Origin: Bog-532 sp963824545
Lineage (GTDB): Bacteria; Actinomycetota; Actinomycetes; Streptosporangiales; Streptosporangiaceae
Assembly (NCBI GenBank): GCA_963824545.1
Contig: CAWGPP010000027.1
Location: 62,001-126,000 of the forward strand
Reading direction: 5' to 3'
DNA: 64,000 nucleotides
A program made the position numbers and the translations under genes. Under the pieces are notes generated by a model. It worked only from the letters and a program-made list of their open reading frames with translations. It had not been told where the DNA came from and made no database searches. Shown here in pieces: positions 8,666 through 17,822 of the stretch (position 1 is the first letter of the stretch; each line of letters starts with the position of its first letter).

Positions 8666-9790
8666 TTAATCCCGTAACCGGGCGGACTTTGGGCCGCTGC
8701 GGGCGGCCCGGCGGGCGGCCCGGCTCCTCGCCCGGCCGGCCGCCGAGGCGACGCGGCCGCGGGCGGCGACGGCGGCGGCTCTTAAACCGCTGCCCGCCTG
8801 CGCGTCCCGGGCGGCCCGGCCCGCGGCCGGGTGCCTCCCCGGTACCCCCGGGACCCCCGGGGCCGCCTGGCCGAGCCAGCCGATGATCAGCTCAGCCGTC
8901 TCGCCGGGCGTCTCGAGCTGGGGCACGTGGCCGATGCCCGGGAGCACCGCCAGCGTCCAGTCGGGGTGGGCGCGCGCGGCGGCCCGGGCCACGCTGACCG
9001 GCACCAGCCGGTCGCGATCCCCCTGCAGGAGCAGGACGGGGCAGCGGACCGAATCGACGAGCGCGCGGTAGGCGTGCCCGCGGCGCCGGCCGATCGTGTG
9101 CACGACGGATCGCATGGCCATGGTGAGCGCCTGGCTCTTGTCGGGAAAATCGGCCCGGCGGCGCTCCATCTCCACGTGCTGGGCGACGGTCAGCGCCGGT
9201 ACCCGGGAGGAATCGGCGCAGCAGACCGACAGCAGCCGGGCGACCTGGACGTCCGGCGGCGTGTCACGGCGCAGGCTGCGCATCAGCCCGCCGAGGCCGG
9301 GCGTGCCGTACAGGGCGAACGTCGTGGCGATGAGCGGGTCGGGCCGCGCGAGGACGAAGGGCAGCGCCGAGTCGACGAGGATCAGGGCCGCCACCGTCTC
9401 CGGGGCGGCGCTGGCCTCCAGCACGCAGATCATGCCGCCCATCGAGTTGCCCATCAGGATGACGGGTTTCTTCGCGGCGGCCGGCACCGATCCGATGAAA
9501 CGGTGCAGCAGCGCCCGGTTCGCGAACACGCTGCTGTCCCGGCCCGCCAGCCGGGTCAGGCCGAATCCGGCCAGGTCCGGCGCGATCAGCCGGTAGCGGC
9601 TGGTGAGCAAGGGGGCGATCGCCGACCAGTTCACCGCCGACCCGCCCAGCCCGTGCACGGCGACGATCACCGGGGCGCGGGACGGCCCGCCGAAATCGAG
9701 GTAGTGCACCGGACCGTCGACGTCGGTCCACCGTGAGCGGCCGCCGAAGGTCTCGCCCGCGCCGTTGCGTGCCGATCGGTTACCCACCAT
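8666..9790 (-). CDS. Alpha/beta-fold hydrolase with Ala/Arg-rich tail
   Basis: The oxyanion motif HGLGGS, nucleophile elbow GNSMGG (Ser about 116), acid in LQGDRDRLVP and catalytic His in GIGHVPQLE are all present. The hydrolase core ends near residue 305. It is followed by about 65 residues very rich in Ala, Arg and Gly (GRAARDAQAGSGLRAAAVAA and on), probably disordered. A start at ATG 9790 is preferred; another ATG at 9841 would add 17 residues. Substrate unknown. Confidence 0.85.
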   Translation of the reverse strand: MVGNRSARNGAGETFGGRSRWTDVDGPVHYLDFGGPSRAPVIVAVHGLGGSAVNWSAIAPLLTSRYRLIAPDLAGFGLTRLAGRDSSVFANRALLHRFIGSVPAAAKKPVILMGNSMGGMICVLEASAAPETVAALILVDSALPFVLARPDPLIATTFALYGTPGLGGLMRSLRRDTPPDVQVARLLSVCCADSSRVPALTVAQHVEMERRRADFPDKSQALTMAMRSVVHTIGRRRGHAYRALVDSVRCPVLLLQGDRDRLVPVSVARAAARAHPDWTLAVLPGIGHVPQLETPGETAELIIGWLGQAAPGVPGVPGRHPAAGRAARDAQAGSGLRAAAVAARGRVASAAGRARSRAARRAARSGPKSARLRD

Positions 9791-9862
9791 GCCGTCCGTC
9801 TCCACCGAGTCTGCCCGCGGCCGATAGTTCGCCTTTAGCAACAGGCTTACCAGCTGAGCAGT

Positions 9863-9880
9863 CCCCCCGGAAGGGGGGGG
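9863..9880 (-). terminator. Short C6/G6 hairpin after the kinase-like gene
   Basis: Six C, GGAA, then at least six G form a compact stem-tetraloop in the gap between the stop of the minus-strand P-loop gene (9923) and the next minus-strand gene. There is no T-tract. It is plausible as a terminator. Confidence 0.4.
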
Positions 9881-9922
9881 TTACTGACCGGTCACATAGG
9901 GGATCGTGTCAGCGGCCGCGTG

Positions 9923-10501
9923 TCACGGGGCCTCGGCCGCGACTAGGCCGGCGACCTGTTCACGCAGGTCCAGGGCGGTCAGCCGGTTGTCGATGACGGC
10001 GTGCGGGGCGGCCGGCGCGCCGTCCAGCCGCATGCTGGCGGTGAACGCGGCGAACTGCGCCAGCTTGGCGGCGTCGCGCGGGCTGCCGCGGGCGGTGAGG
10101 CGCTGGCGCAAGGTGGCCGCGTCCGACCTGACCCAGACCAGGCGCACGGTGCCGCCGCCGAGGTCGGCCGCCCAGGCCCGCCACCGGGCGGCGTCGTGGA
10201 TCTGCTGGGTGAACGGGCCGGACAGCAGGACGGGGCAGCCGTGCGCGCGGATCTCGCGCGCGGTCGACGTCATGCCCGCGTACTCGTGCACCTTGATGTG
10301 CGCGTCGTACCAGGCGCCCTCGCGCTCACCGGGCGGGCGGCCGGCGGTGGCGAGCGTGGCGGCCACGAACGGGCCGTACATCGTGTCCTTGTCGAGCAGC
10401 GCCGGCGCCGGGCTCAGCAGGGCCAGCAGCAGGCCGGCGACCGTGCTCTTGCCGGCTCCCGGCGGGCCGGCCACCACCCACGCGGGTGCGGGAACGCTCA
10501 T
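9923..10501 (-). CDS. P-loop kinase-like ATPase
   Basis: 192 residues from ATG 10501. Walker A is at the N-terminus (VAGPPGAGKST). The size and the motif LLDKDTMYGP after the first helix resemble AAA_33/zeta-like small-molecule kinases. The region VRLVWVRSDAATLRQRLTAR holds the arginine-rich lid usual in such kinases. It is divergent from the VOC gene, with only 49 bases between. The phosphate acceptor is unknown; no adjacent antitoxin-like gene supports a zeta toxin role. Confidence 0.78.
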   Translation of the reverse strand: MSVPAPAWVVAGPPGAGKSTVAGLLLALLSPAPALLDKDTMYGPFVAATLATAGRPPGEREGAWYDAHIKVHEYAGMTSTAREIRAHGCPVLLSGPFTQQIHDAARWRAWAADLGGGTVRLVWVRSDAATLRQRLTARGSPRDAAKLAQFAAFTASMRLDGAPAAPHAVIDNRLTALDLREQVAGLVAAEAP

Positions 10502-10550
10502 GATGAGCGAGGATACGGTTCCGCGCCACGGCCGGGGATACGATCGGACC

Positions 10551-10913
10551 GTGATCACCGGGGTGCACGCGATCGTCTTCTCGCCGCAGGCGGAGAAGCT
10601 CCGGGCGTTCCTCGGCTCCGTGCTGGAGCTGCCGTCGGTGGACGCGGGGCACGGCTGGCTCATCTTCGCGCTGCCGCCGGCCGAGCTGGCCGTGCACCCG
10701 GCGGACGGCGAGGGGCGCCACGAGCTGTACCTGATGTGCGACGACATTCACGCCACGCTGACGGAACTGCAGGCCAAAGGGGCCGAGATCGCCGGCGGCG
10801 TGGCCGACCAGGGCTGGGGGCTGCTGGCCAGCATCCGGCTGCCCGACGGGGAGCAGTTCGGGATCTATGAGCCGCGGCATCCCTCGCCGCCGCGGCCGGG
10901 AGCGCCCACGTAA
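10551..10913 (+). CDS. VOC (glyoxalase/bleomycin resistance) family protein
   Basis: About 120 residues from GTG 10551. It has the beta-alpha-beta-beta-beta repeat layout of VOC proteins: GVHAIVFSPQAEKLRAFLGS at the start and LRLPDGEQFGIYEP-like residues at the end (IRLPDGEQFGIYEP), with a Glu suited to metal binding. It could be an isomerase, a dioxygenase-like protein or a binding protein. It is separated by nine bases from the CocE-type hydrolase gene and probably transcribed with it. Confidence 0.82.
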   Translation: MITGVHAIVFSPQAEKLRAFLGSVLELPSVDAGHGWLIFALPPAELAVHPADGEGRHELYLMCDDIHATLTELQAKGAEIAGGVADQGWGLLASIRLPDGEQFGIYEPRHPSPPRPGAPT

Positions 10914-10922
10914 TATCCAGGC

Positions 10923-12578
10923 GTGGCCGAACCTGAGCTGATCCGGCGGTTCAACGTCCGTGTCCCGCTGCGGGACGGGAGCACGCTGTCGGCCGATCTG
11001 GTGCTGCCGGCCGCGCGGCCCGCGCCGGTGATCGTCATGCGGACGCCGTACGGCAAGTCGGGCGAGCCGCAGGCCAAGCGCGCGGCGGTCTTCGCGCGCG
11101 GCGGGTACGCGTTCGCCAGCGTGGACGTCCGCGGGCGGGGCGACTCCGACGGGGTGTTCGAGCCGTACCGCAACGACGGGCCGGACGGAGCCGACGTCAT
11201 CGCGTGGGCCGCCGCCCAGGACTGGTGCACCGGCGACGTCGCGACGTACGGGGGCAGTTACGGCGGCCGGATCCAATGGCTGACCGCGCTGCAGCAGCCG
11301 CCCGCGCTGCGCGCGATGGTGTGCATGGTGACGCCCAGCGACCCCTTCGTTGAGTGCCCCACCGGCCTGCCGTGGCCGATGCAGATCGGCTGGCAGCGGC
11401 TGACCGACGGCCGGGTGCCGCAGTACACCGGCGACGTGGACTGGGGGGCGGTCTTCCGGCATCGGCCGCTGGCGACGATGGACGAGGCGGCCGGGTTCGT
11501 GTCCGCCAACTGGCGGGCCGAGTTGCAGCACCCCACCCTGGACGACTGGTGGGAGCCGGTCCGCTACCAGCACCGGATCGGCGAGATCGATCTGCCGGTG
11601 CTGCACGTGTCCGGCTGGTACGACGACGAGGAGATCGGCACCCCGGCCAACTTCGCCGCGATGACCGCCGCCGGGCGGCGCGGCCAGCGGCTGCTCATGG
11701 GCGGGTGGGGGCACCGGGTCAACACCACCTGCGCCCTGGGCGAGACCGACTTCGGCCCGGACGCGCTGATCGATCTCGATGGATACGTCATGGCTTTCCT
11801 CGACGAGCACGTCCGGCAGGTGACGCCGGAACCGCCGCCCGCCCCGGTGCGGATCTTCGTCATGGGCGTCAACGAATGGCGCGACGAACGGTCCTGGCCG
11901 CCCGCGGGCAGCCAGCCTGCGGTGTTCCACTTCGCCAGCGGGGGCCGGGCCAACAGCCGGTTCGGGGACGGCCGGCTGGACCGCACCCCGGCCCCGGACG
12001 GGCAGCCGCCAGACGAGTGGACGCACGACCCGGACCAGCCGGTGCCGTTCATCACCGACGCCAGCTACGCGCAGATCGGCGGCCCGGACGACTACAGCGG
12101 CGTAGAGGGCCGCGGCGACGTGCTCGTCTACACCAGCGGCCCGCTGGACGAGCCGCTGGAGATCATCGGGGCGGTCCAGGTGGTCGCGCACGTCGCGACG
12201 TCGGCGGCGGACGCCGACGTGATGGCCAAGCTGGTGGACGTGCACCCCGGCGGGTTCGCGCAGCGGCTGTGCGACGGGATGGCGCGGCTGCGCTACCGGG
12301 ACGGCTTCCACCGGGCGGAACCGGTCACCCCGGGTGAGGTGTATGAGGTCACGATCCCGATGTGGGACACCTGCGTGCGGCTGCCGGCCGGGCACCGGGT
12401 GCGGGTCGAGATCGCCTCGTCGGCGTTCCCGAAGTTCGACGTCAACCTGGGCACCGGCGGGGACATGGTCACCGAGACCGCAGGCGTGCGCGCGGTCAAC
12501 CGGCTCTGGCACACCCCGGCCCGGCCGTCCCGGCTGCTGGTGAACGCGCGGCGCCTGCCGCCGGGACGGCCGGGCTAG
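10923..12578 (+). CDS. CocE/NonD family hydrolase (peptidase S15-like)
   Basis: 551 residues from GTG 10923. The N-terminal alpha/beta-hydrolase domain has nucleophile Ser112 in YGGSYGG, an acid in GWYDDEEIG and a His in GGWGHR. The C-terminal jelly-roll domain, typical of X-Pro dipeptidyl peptidases and cocaine esterases, starts near VYTSGPLDEPLEI. No signal peptide is seen, so it is probably cytosolic. It hydrolyses an ester or an acyl-proline bond; the substrate is unknown. The last four bases overlap the stop of the convergent amidohydrolase gene. Confidence 0.92.
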   Translation: MAEPELIRRFNVRVPLRDGSTLSADLVLPAARPAPVIVMRTPYGKSGEPQAKRAAVFARGGYAFASVDVRGRGDSDGVFEPYRNDGPDGADVIAWAAAQDWCTGDVATYGGSYGGRIQWLTALQQPPALRAMVCMVTPSDPFVECPTGLPWPMQIGWQRLTDGRVPQYTGDVDWGAVFRHRPLATMDEAAGFVSANWRAELQHPTLDDWWEPVRYQHRIGEIDLPVLHVSGWYDDEEIGTPANFAAMTAAGRRGQRLLMGGWGHRVNTTCALGETDFGPDALIDLDGYVMAFLDEHVRQVTPEPPPAPVRIFVMGVNEWRDERSWPPAGSQPAVFHFASGGRANSRFGDGRLDRTPAPDGQPPDEWTHDPDQPVPFITDASYAQIGGPDDYSGVEGRGDVLVYTSGPLDEPLEIIGAVQVVAHVATSAADADVMAKLVDVHPGGFAQRLCDGMARLRYRDGFHRAEPVTPGEVYEVTIPMWDTCVRLPAGHRVRVEIASSAFPKFDVNLGTGGDMVTETAGVRAVNRLWHTPARPSRLLVNARRLPPGRPG

Positions 12579-13420
12579 AGGCCCAGGATGCGCGCCGCGT
12601 TGGCGCGCAGCACGGCGTCAAGGACGTCCGGCTTGATGCGGAGGTCGCCAAGCTCGGACAGGCACCGTCCGGGGGCGATGAACGGGTAGTCGCTGCCCCA
12701 GACGAACTGGCCGGACAGGCGGCCCTTCAGCTCGCCGATGACCTCGGCCGGGATCCGGCGCGGCGACCAGCCGGAGATGTCGATGTAGACGTTGGTCTTG
12801 TGCAGGGCCACGGCGATCAGGTCCGTCTGCCACGGCCAGCCGAAATGCGCGGCGACCACGGTCAGCCCGGGGTGGGCGGCGGCCACCGGGTCGAGCCGGA
12901 GCGGGTGGGCGTAGTCGATGCGGATGCCCTGGCCACCGGGCTGGCGCGCGCCGATGCCGCTCGTCCCGGTATGGAAGAGGGCCAGCAGGCCGTGCTCCTG
13001 GCACGCGGCGAAGACCGGCCAGAACTGCGGGTCGCTGGGGTCGAACGCCTGCAGGGACGGGTGAAACTTGACCCCGCGCAGCCCGAGCGCGGCGATGTTC
13101 GCCACCTCGGCGACCGCGGCCGCGCCCTTATGCGGGTCGACCGAGCCCAGGCCGGTGAAGACGTCAGGGAAGTCCCGGCAGGCGGCCGCGACGGTCTCGT
13201 TCGGCACCCGGGGGCGCCCCGTCGCGGTCTCGGCGTCCCAGGCCAGCAGGACCGCCATCAGCCCGAGCACGCGGTACTGATCCGCGAGGCCGGCCAGCGT
13301 CTGCCGCTGCACCGGCGAGCGGAAGTACGCCTCGGCGGCCTCGACGTAGCCGGCCATGCTGCCGTCCAGCCAGTCGGGGGTGGGCAGGTGCACGTGAAAG
13401 TCAATAGCCCGGATAGACAC
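12575..13420 (-). CDS. Amidohydrolase family 2 (ACMSD-like) protein
   Basis: 281 residues from GTG 13420. It has HxH at the N-terminus (DFHVHLP), a central His in VVAAHFGWPW and an Asp in WGSDYPF, together the metal-binding set of the amidohydrolase-2 TIM barrel, and it ends in NAARILGL as the family usually does. The reaction is probably decarboxylation or hydrolysis of a carboxylated compound. The frame extends upstream to 13669, but that part overlaps the neighbouring gene and is not conserved-looking. Confidence 0.87.
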   Translation of the reverse strand: MSIRAIDFHVHLPTPDWLDGSMAGYVEAAEAYFRSPVQRQTLAGLADQYRVLGLMAVLLAWDAETATGRPRVPNETVAAACRDFPDVFTGLGSVDPHKGAAAVAEVANIAALGLRGVKFHPSLQAFDPSDPQFWPVFAACQEHGLLALFHTGTSGIGARQPGGQGIRIDYAHPLRLDPVAAAHPGLTVVAAHFGWPWQTDLIAVALHKTNVYIDISGWSPRRIPAEVIGELKGRLSGQFVWGSDYPFIAPGRCLSELGDLRIKPDVLDAVLRANAARILGL

Positions 13421-13529
13421 GGGCTCATCGTAGACGGCCTGTCGCGTCCTGGGATAGGCGGGCGGCACGCGGCGAGGGACAATGGCGCCGGCGGGCGACG
13501 GTGCCCGCACTGCGCGAGGGAGGGCATGC

Positions 13530-14159
13530 CGTGAGTTCTGGAATCGACGGGTCGGCCATCGACAAGGTGCTGCAGGAGGCGGTGGCATCGGGCGCCCGCT
13601 GGGCATGCACCACACCACGTTTCTTATGAACGACGACCAGCGGCACAGCTGCACGCCGGTGCACGTCAAGGGCGAGGACGGGAACTGGGTCTCGATCGGC
13701 GAGATCCTCAGCCAGGAACCGGAGTACTTCGCGGGCGGGCACGGGCTGTACGGGCCGCCGAGCGACTACATCAGATTTGAGCGGGCGCTGTTGCGCGGCG
13801 GTGAGCTGGACGGCAGCAGGATCCTGCGGCAGGACACGGTGGACGCCGCGTTCCGCAACCAGATCGGTGACCTGGACTTCCCGGCTGAGATCCCGACGGC
13901 CGACCCGGCCGCCAGCTGCACCCTGGCGCTGGGGCCCGGCCTCAAGTGGGGCTACGGCCTGCTGCTCAACACCGAGGATCAGCCGGGCATGCGCCGGGCC
14001 TGGTCCGGGGCGTGGGCGGGGCTGTGCAACACGCACTTCTGGGTGGACCGCACGACCGGGATCTGCGCGTCGATCTACAGCAACCTGCTGCCGTTCGTCA
14101 CGCCGGAGGCGTTCGCCCTGTACCAGGACTTCGAGCGGACGCTGTACGCCGCCCTCTGA
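13530..14159 (+). pseudogene. Serine hydrolase (beta-lactamase family) with internal deletion
   Basis: It starts normally at GTG 13530 with SSGIDGSAIDKVLQEAVASG, the usual N-terminus of class C-type esterases. At about 13592 it jumps, with a frame change, to RPLGMHHTTFLM, which in relatives lies well over 150 residues further on. The rest (GLYGPPSDYIRFERALLRGG to YQDFERTLYAAL) is intact. The SxxK and YxN motifs lie in the missing block, so the product cannot be active. The junction lies in the GC-rich palindrome-like GGGCGCCCGCTGGGC. Confidence 0.8.
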
Positions 14160-14166
14160 CCGGCCA

Positions 14167-15429
14167 TCAGCCCGCCGTGCGGGCCCGGCGCGCCTGCTGG
14201 GCCCGCAGGGCGGTCAGCTCGCGCTCCGGGCCGTTCCGGGTGAGCCCGGCGGCGCGCTCGAACTCGGCCTGCGCCTCGGCGGGCCGGCCCAGCTTCATCA
14301 GCAGGTCACCGCGGACGCTGGCCAGCAGGTGGTAGTTCCGCAGCGACGGCTCGGTGACGAGCTGGTCCACCAGGTCCAGCCCGGCCTGCGGGCCGTACGC
14401 CATGGACAGCGCGACGGCACGGTTCAGCTCGACCACGGGTGAGGGCTGCACACCCGCCAGGACGCCGTAGAGCTGGGTGATGCGGGCCCAGTCGGTGTCG
14501 TCGGCCCGGAACGCGCGGGCGTGGCAGGCGGCGATCGCGGCCTGCAGCGCGTACGGGCCGTGCGCGCCGTCAAGCTGCTCGGCGCGGGCCAGGGCGGCCA
14601 GCCCGCGCTGGATGAGCAGCCGGTCCCACCGCGCCCGGTCCTGGTCGAGCAGCAGCACCGGCTCGCCGGACGGCCCGGTGCGCGCCGGGAGCCGGGAGGC
14701 CTGGATTTCCATCAGCGCGGCCAGCCCGTGCACCTCCGGCTCGGCGGGCGCGAGCTGAGCCAGCAGGCGGCCCAGCCGGACCGCCTCGTGACACAGGTCC
14801 GGCCGGGTCCAGTCGTCGCCCGCAGTGGCCGAGTAACCCTCGTTAAAAATGAGGTACATGACCTCGAGCACAGACGACAGCCGGGCCGGGCGCTGCTGGC
14901 CGTCCGGCGTCTCGAACGGCACGTGCGCCTGGCCCAGGGTCTTCTTGGCCCGGACGATGCGCTGGGCGATCGTCGGCTCCGGCACCAGGTAGGCCCGCGC
15001 GATCTCGGCCGTGGTCAGGCCGCCGAGCAGGCGGAGGGTGAGGGCGACCCGGGCGGCCACGGTGAGGACCGGATGGCACGCGGTGAAGATCAGCCGCAGC
15101 ATGTCATCGTCGATGTCGTCCCCGGCGGCCTGATCGAACGGGCCGTCGCCCGCCGCCGCTGCGTCCCGGCCGATCTGGGCGTACTTGCGCTCCAGCTCAC
15201 GGTTTCTGCGGAACAGGTCGATGGCGCGCCGCTTGGCCACGGTCGTCAGCCAGGCCCCCGGGCTGGCCGGGACGCCGGAATCGGGCCACTGTTCCAGCGC
15301 CGCGACCACGGCGTCCTGTGCCAGTTCCTCGCCCAGGCCGACGTCGCCGGTGTAGCGGGCCAGCGTGGCGACCAGGCGGGCCCACTCCATCCGGACCACC
15401 GCCTCGGCCGCCGCATGCGTCTGCGTCAC
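14167..15429 (-). CDS. RNA polymerase sigma factor, ECF42-like
   Basis: 420 residues from GTG 15429. Sigma region 2 (MEWARLVATLARYTGDVGLG to AWLTTVAKRRAIDLFRRNR) and region 4 (LRLLGGLTTAEIARAYLVPE, TIAQRIVRAKKTL) are followed by a long C-terminal extension with TPR-like helices (DUF6596 type). This architecture is typical of ECF42 sigma factors. These have no classical anti-sigma factor and are usually next to a DGPF-domain gene, as here. It probably directs transcription of the DGPF operon in response to an unknown cue. Confidence 0.9.
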   Translation of the reverse strand: MTQTHAAAEAVVRMEWARLVATLARYTGDVGLGEELAQDAVVAALEQWPDSGVPASPGAWLTTVAKRRAIDLFRRNRELERKYAQIGRDAAAAGDGPFDQAAGDDIDDDMLRLIFTACHPVLTVAARVALTLRLLGGLTTAEIARAYLVPEPTIAQRIVRAKKTLGQAHVPFETPDGQQRPARLSSVLEVMYLIFNEGYSATAGDDWTRPDLCHEAVRLGRLLAQLAPAEPEVHGLAALMEIQASRLPARTGPSGEPVLLLDQDRARWDRLLIQRGLAALARAEQLDGAHGPYALQAAIAACHARAFRADDTDWARITQLYGVLAGVQPSPVVELNRAVALSMAYGPQAGLDLVDQLVTEPSLRNYHLLASVRGDLLMKLGRPAEAQAEFERAAGLTRNGPERELTALRAQQARRARTAG

Positions 15430-15491
15430 GCCACGATGACACCATCCCGGTCGCGGCCAGGGCAACCGGGATGGTGGTCGTGGCCACCGCG

Positions 15492-15824
15492 TCAGACCGG
15501 CCGGATCGTGACCTCACCCTCACCGGCGATGGCCATGAACCGCTTGGTCCACTCGATGGCCTCGGCCTTGTCCCGGTACTCCATCAGCGCCCAGCCGCCG
15601 ACCAGCTCCTTGGCCTCGGTGAACGGGCCGTCCAGCACGGTGAACTCGCCGTCGCGGTACCGCACCTTGGTCGCCTCGTCCAGCGGGCCGGCGGCGCCCG
15701 CCGACAGCAGGACTCCGGCCTTGGTGGCCTCCTCCATGAACGCGCCCATCGTGGCCATCAGCTCGGGGGTCGGCGGCGGGATCGGGATGGTCGGGTCGGC
15801 GAGGGTGTAGCAGAGGTAACGCAT
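15492..15824 (-). CDS. YCII-related DGPF-domain protein
   Basis: 110 residues, starting MRYLCYTLADP with the diagnostic DGPF at VLDGPFTEAKELVGGWAL. DGPF proteins are small ferredoxin-like folds that co-occur with ECF42 sigma factors, and the sigma gene follows 63 bases downstream on the same strand. The ribosome site GGAGC lies before the ATG at 15824. The molecular role of the family is not settled. Confidence 0.9.
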   Translation of the reverse strand: MRYLCYTLADPTIPIPPPTPELMATMGAFMEEATKAGVLLSAGAAGPLDEATKVRYRDGEFTVLDGPFTEAKELVGGWALMEYRDKAEAIEWTKRFMAIAGEGEVTIRPV

Positions 15825-16000
15825 GGGCGTGCTCCTGTTCCTTGGTCGTGCCGCGGCCTGCGCCGCGGGCTTCCCTTGCCCGGACGTCGAACGCCGCGAC
15901 GTCAGATCGACACCCAGTGCCCAGAATTTTTCTTTGCCTATGACGGACCGGCCCATGACCGGCGGGGAACATCGTGAATGCTGCTAGCGTTGCGACCCAT

Positions 16001-16041
16001 GGCGGCACTGATGCCGCCCTTTTCGCGGGCACACGGCCCGC
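16001..16041 (+). promoter_or_regulatory. Two leader hairpins upstream of DEAD-box helicase
   Basis: Within the 186-base stretch before the helicase start, GGCGGC (16001-16006) pairs with GCCGCC (16013-16018) and is followed by CTTTT, an intrinsic-terminator-like arrangement. Immediately after, GCGGGC (16025-16030) pairs with GCCCGC (16036-16041). A terminator-like hairpin ahead of a helicase gene suggests attenuation, or simply the end of an upstream transcript; the DGPF gene points the other way. The mechanism is inferred. Confidence 0.4.
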
Positions 16042-16146
16042 GTGGTCGCTTGTGTGAGCAGTCCGCTGGTCGGCGAGTCACGATTCGCCCGCTGTCGTCG
16101 ACGTCTCTGACATGACGCGGCCCCGTATCAGCGATGGAGTTCATGC

Positions 16147-17817
16147 ATGCCTGACAATGCACGGCGCCGGCGCACGCCTGCCCGCACCCACGGGTCACCC
16201 CGCGCGCAGGAATCCGGCCGCCGCGGCAGCCAGCCCCCTCGCCGCGGTGGCGAGCCTACGCGCTACGGCGGCGAATCCGCAGGCACGGCGCGCCGCGGAC
16301 CAGCTGAGCCGCGGCGTGGCGGCGAGCCCGCCCGGCGGGGCGGTGGACGCCGCCCTGCCCCGGCCCGGCGCAGCGGCCCGCGCCCGGTACGGCCCCCGCA
16401 GGCCGACCCGTACGCCGGGCTGGATCGCGCACTATCCGACGCCGCGGCGCTCCCGGCACCCGCACCGGCGTCGTTCGCCGAACTCGGCCTGCCCGGACGG
16501 CTGATCAGCGCGCTGGCGGCACGGAATATTAACGAGCCGTTCGCGATCCAGGCGCGGGCGCTGCCGGACGCGATGGACGGCCGCGACGTGCTCGGCCGGG
16601 CCCAGACCGGCTCGGGTAAGACGCTCGCGTTCGGGTTGCCCATGCTGGCCCGGCTGGCCGGGTCCGGCGGCCCCGGCGGCGCCGTCGGCCAGGCGCCGCG
16701 CGGCCTGGTGCTGGTGCCCACGCGCGAGCTGGCCCAGCAGGTGGCGGACGTGCTCACGCCGCTCGGCCGGTCCGTCGGCGTCAGCGTCACCACCGTGTAC
16801 GGCGGGGTGCCGTACCCCCGGCAGATCAGCCGGCTCAGGGACGGCGTGGACATCGTCGTCGCGACCCCCGGGCGGCTGATCGACCTGCTGGACCGGGGGG
16901 CCTGCACGCTGGCCGGCATCGAGATCTCCGTGCTCGACGAGGCGGACCACATGGCGGACCTCGGGTTCCTGCCCGCGGTGACGCGCATCCTGGACGAGAC
17001 CCCGGCGGGCGGGCAGCGGCTGCTGTTCTCGGCCACGCTGGACCGCCGGGTCGGGCAGCTGGTGACCCGGTACCTGACCGACCCCGCCCTGCACGCGGTG
17101 GCCCCGCAGGCCGAGGCCGGGTCCGCCGCCGAGCACAGCGTGCTGGTGCTGGACACGCAGGACAAGCTGCCGGTGGCGGCGGAAATCGCCAGCCGGCAGG
17201 CCCGGACGCTGTTCTTCGTCCGCACCAAGCACGGCGCGGAGCGGCTGGCCAAGCAGCTGACCCGGGCCGGGGTGGCCGCCGAGGCCATCCACGGCAACCG
17301 GAACCAGAGCCAGCGGCAGCGGGCGCTGGACGCGTTCGCCGCCGGGCACCCGCGGGTGCTGGTGGCCACCGACGTCGCGGCGCGCGGCATCCACGTCGAC
17401 GACGTGGAACTGGTCGTGCACTTCGACCCGCCGAACGACCACAAGGACTACCTGCACCGGTCCGGCCGGACGGCCCGCGCCGGCGCGTCCGGGCTGGTCG
17501 TGTCGCTGGCCGAGGAAGGCCAGGTCCGTGAGCTGCAGCGGATGCACGACGCGGCCGGGGTGAGCGCGCCCCGGCACCACGTCGGCGTGGGCCACCACCT
17601 GGTCCAGGAGATCGCGACGACCGGCACGCCGGTCCCGCCCGCGCCCCCGGCCCCGCCGGCCGGCGGGGCGCGCGGCGGCGCCACACGGCGCCGGCCGCGG
17701 CCCGGTAACGCGCCCGGCGAGCGGCCGCACGCGCCGCGACGGGGCAGCCAGGCCCGGGGGAACCAGTCCCGGTCGGGCACGCCGCACCGCGGCCCGCGCG
17801 GGGCCGCGTCCCGCTGA
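16147..17817 (+). CDS. DEAD-box RNA helicase
   Basis: 556 residues. Layout: a 100-residue Arg/Gly/Pro-rich disordered N-terminus; helicase domain 1 with Q-motif FAIQ (about 132-135), motif I AQTGSGKT, PTRELA and DEAD at 264-267; domain 2 with SAT, VATDVAARGIH and HRSGRTARAG; and a basic C-terminal tail with RGG-like elements. It unwinds RNA using ATP. With its basic tails it probably acts in ribosome assembly or mRNA decay, like actinobacterial cold-adaptation helicases. A long leader precedes it. Confidence 0.93.
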   Translation: MPDNARRRRTPARTHGSPRAQESGRRGSQPPRRGGEPTRYGGESAGTARRGPAEPRRGGEPARRGGGRRPAPARRSGPRPVRPPQADPYAGLDRALSDAAALPAPAPASFAELGLPGRLISALAARNINEPFAIQARALPDAMDGRDVLGRAQTGSGKTLAFGLPMLARLAGSGGPGGAVGQAPRGLVLVPTRELAQQVADVLTPLGRSVGVSVTTVYGGVPYPRQISRLRDGVDIVVATPGRLIDLLDRGACTLAGIEISVLDEADHMADLGFLPAVTRILDETPAGGQRLLFSATLDRRVGQLVTRYLTDPALHAVAPQAEAGSAAEHSVLVLDTQDKLPVAAEIASRQARTLFFVRTKHGAERLAKQLTRAGVAAEAIHGNRNQSQRQRALDAFAAGHPRVLVATDVAARGIHVDDVELVVHFDPPNDHKDYLHRSGRTARAGASGLVVSLAEEGQVRELQRMHDAAGVSAPRHHVGVGHHLVQEIATTGTPVPPAPPAPPAGGARGGATRRRPRPGNAPGERPHAPRRGSQARGNQSRSGTPHRGPRGAASR

Positions 17818-17822
17818 CGCGC

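Noticed and set aside
9923..10501. Zeta-type toxin
   Set aside because: Walker A and size fit, but there is no adjacent epsilon-like antitoxin and no diagnostic substrate-binding motif, so only a P-loop kinase call is made.
10326..12512. A 728-codon minus-strand frame opposite the CocE-like hydrolase
   Set aside because: Shadow of the S15-type gene, whose Ser112 motif and length are convincing.
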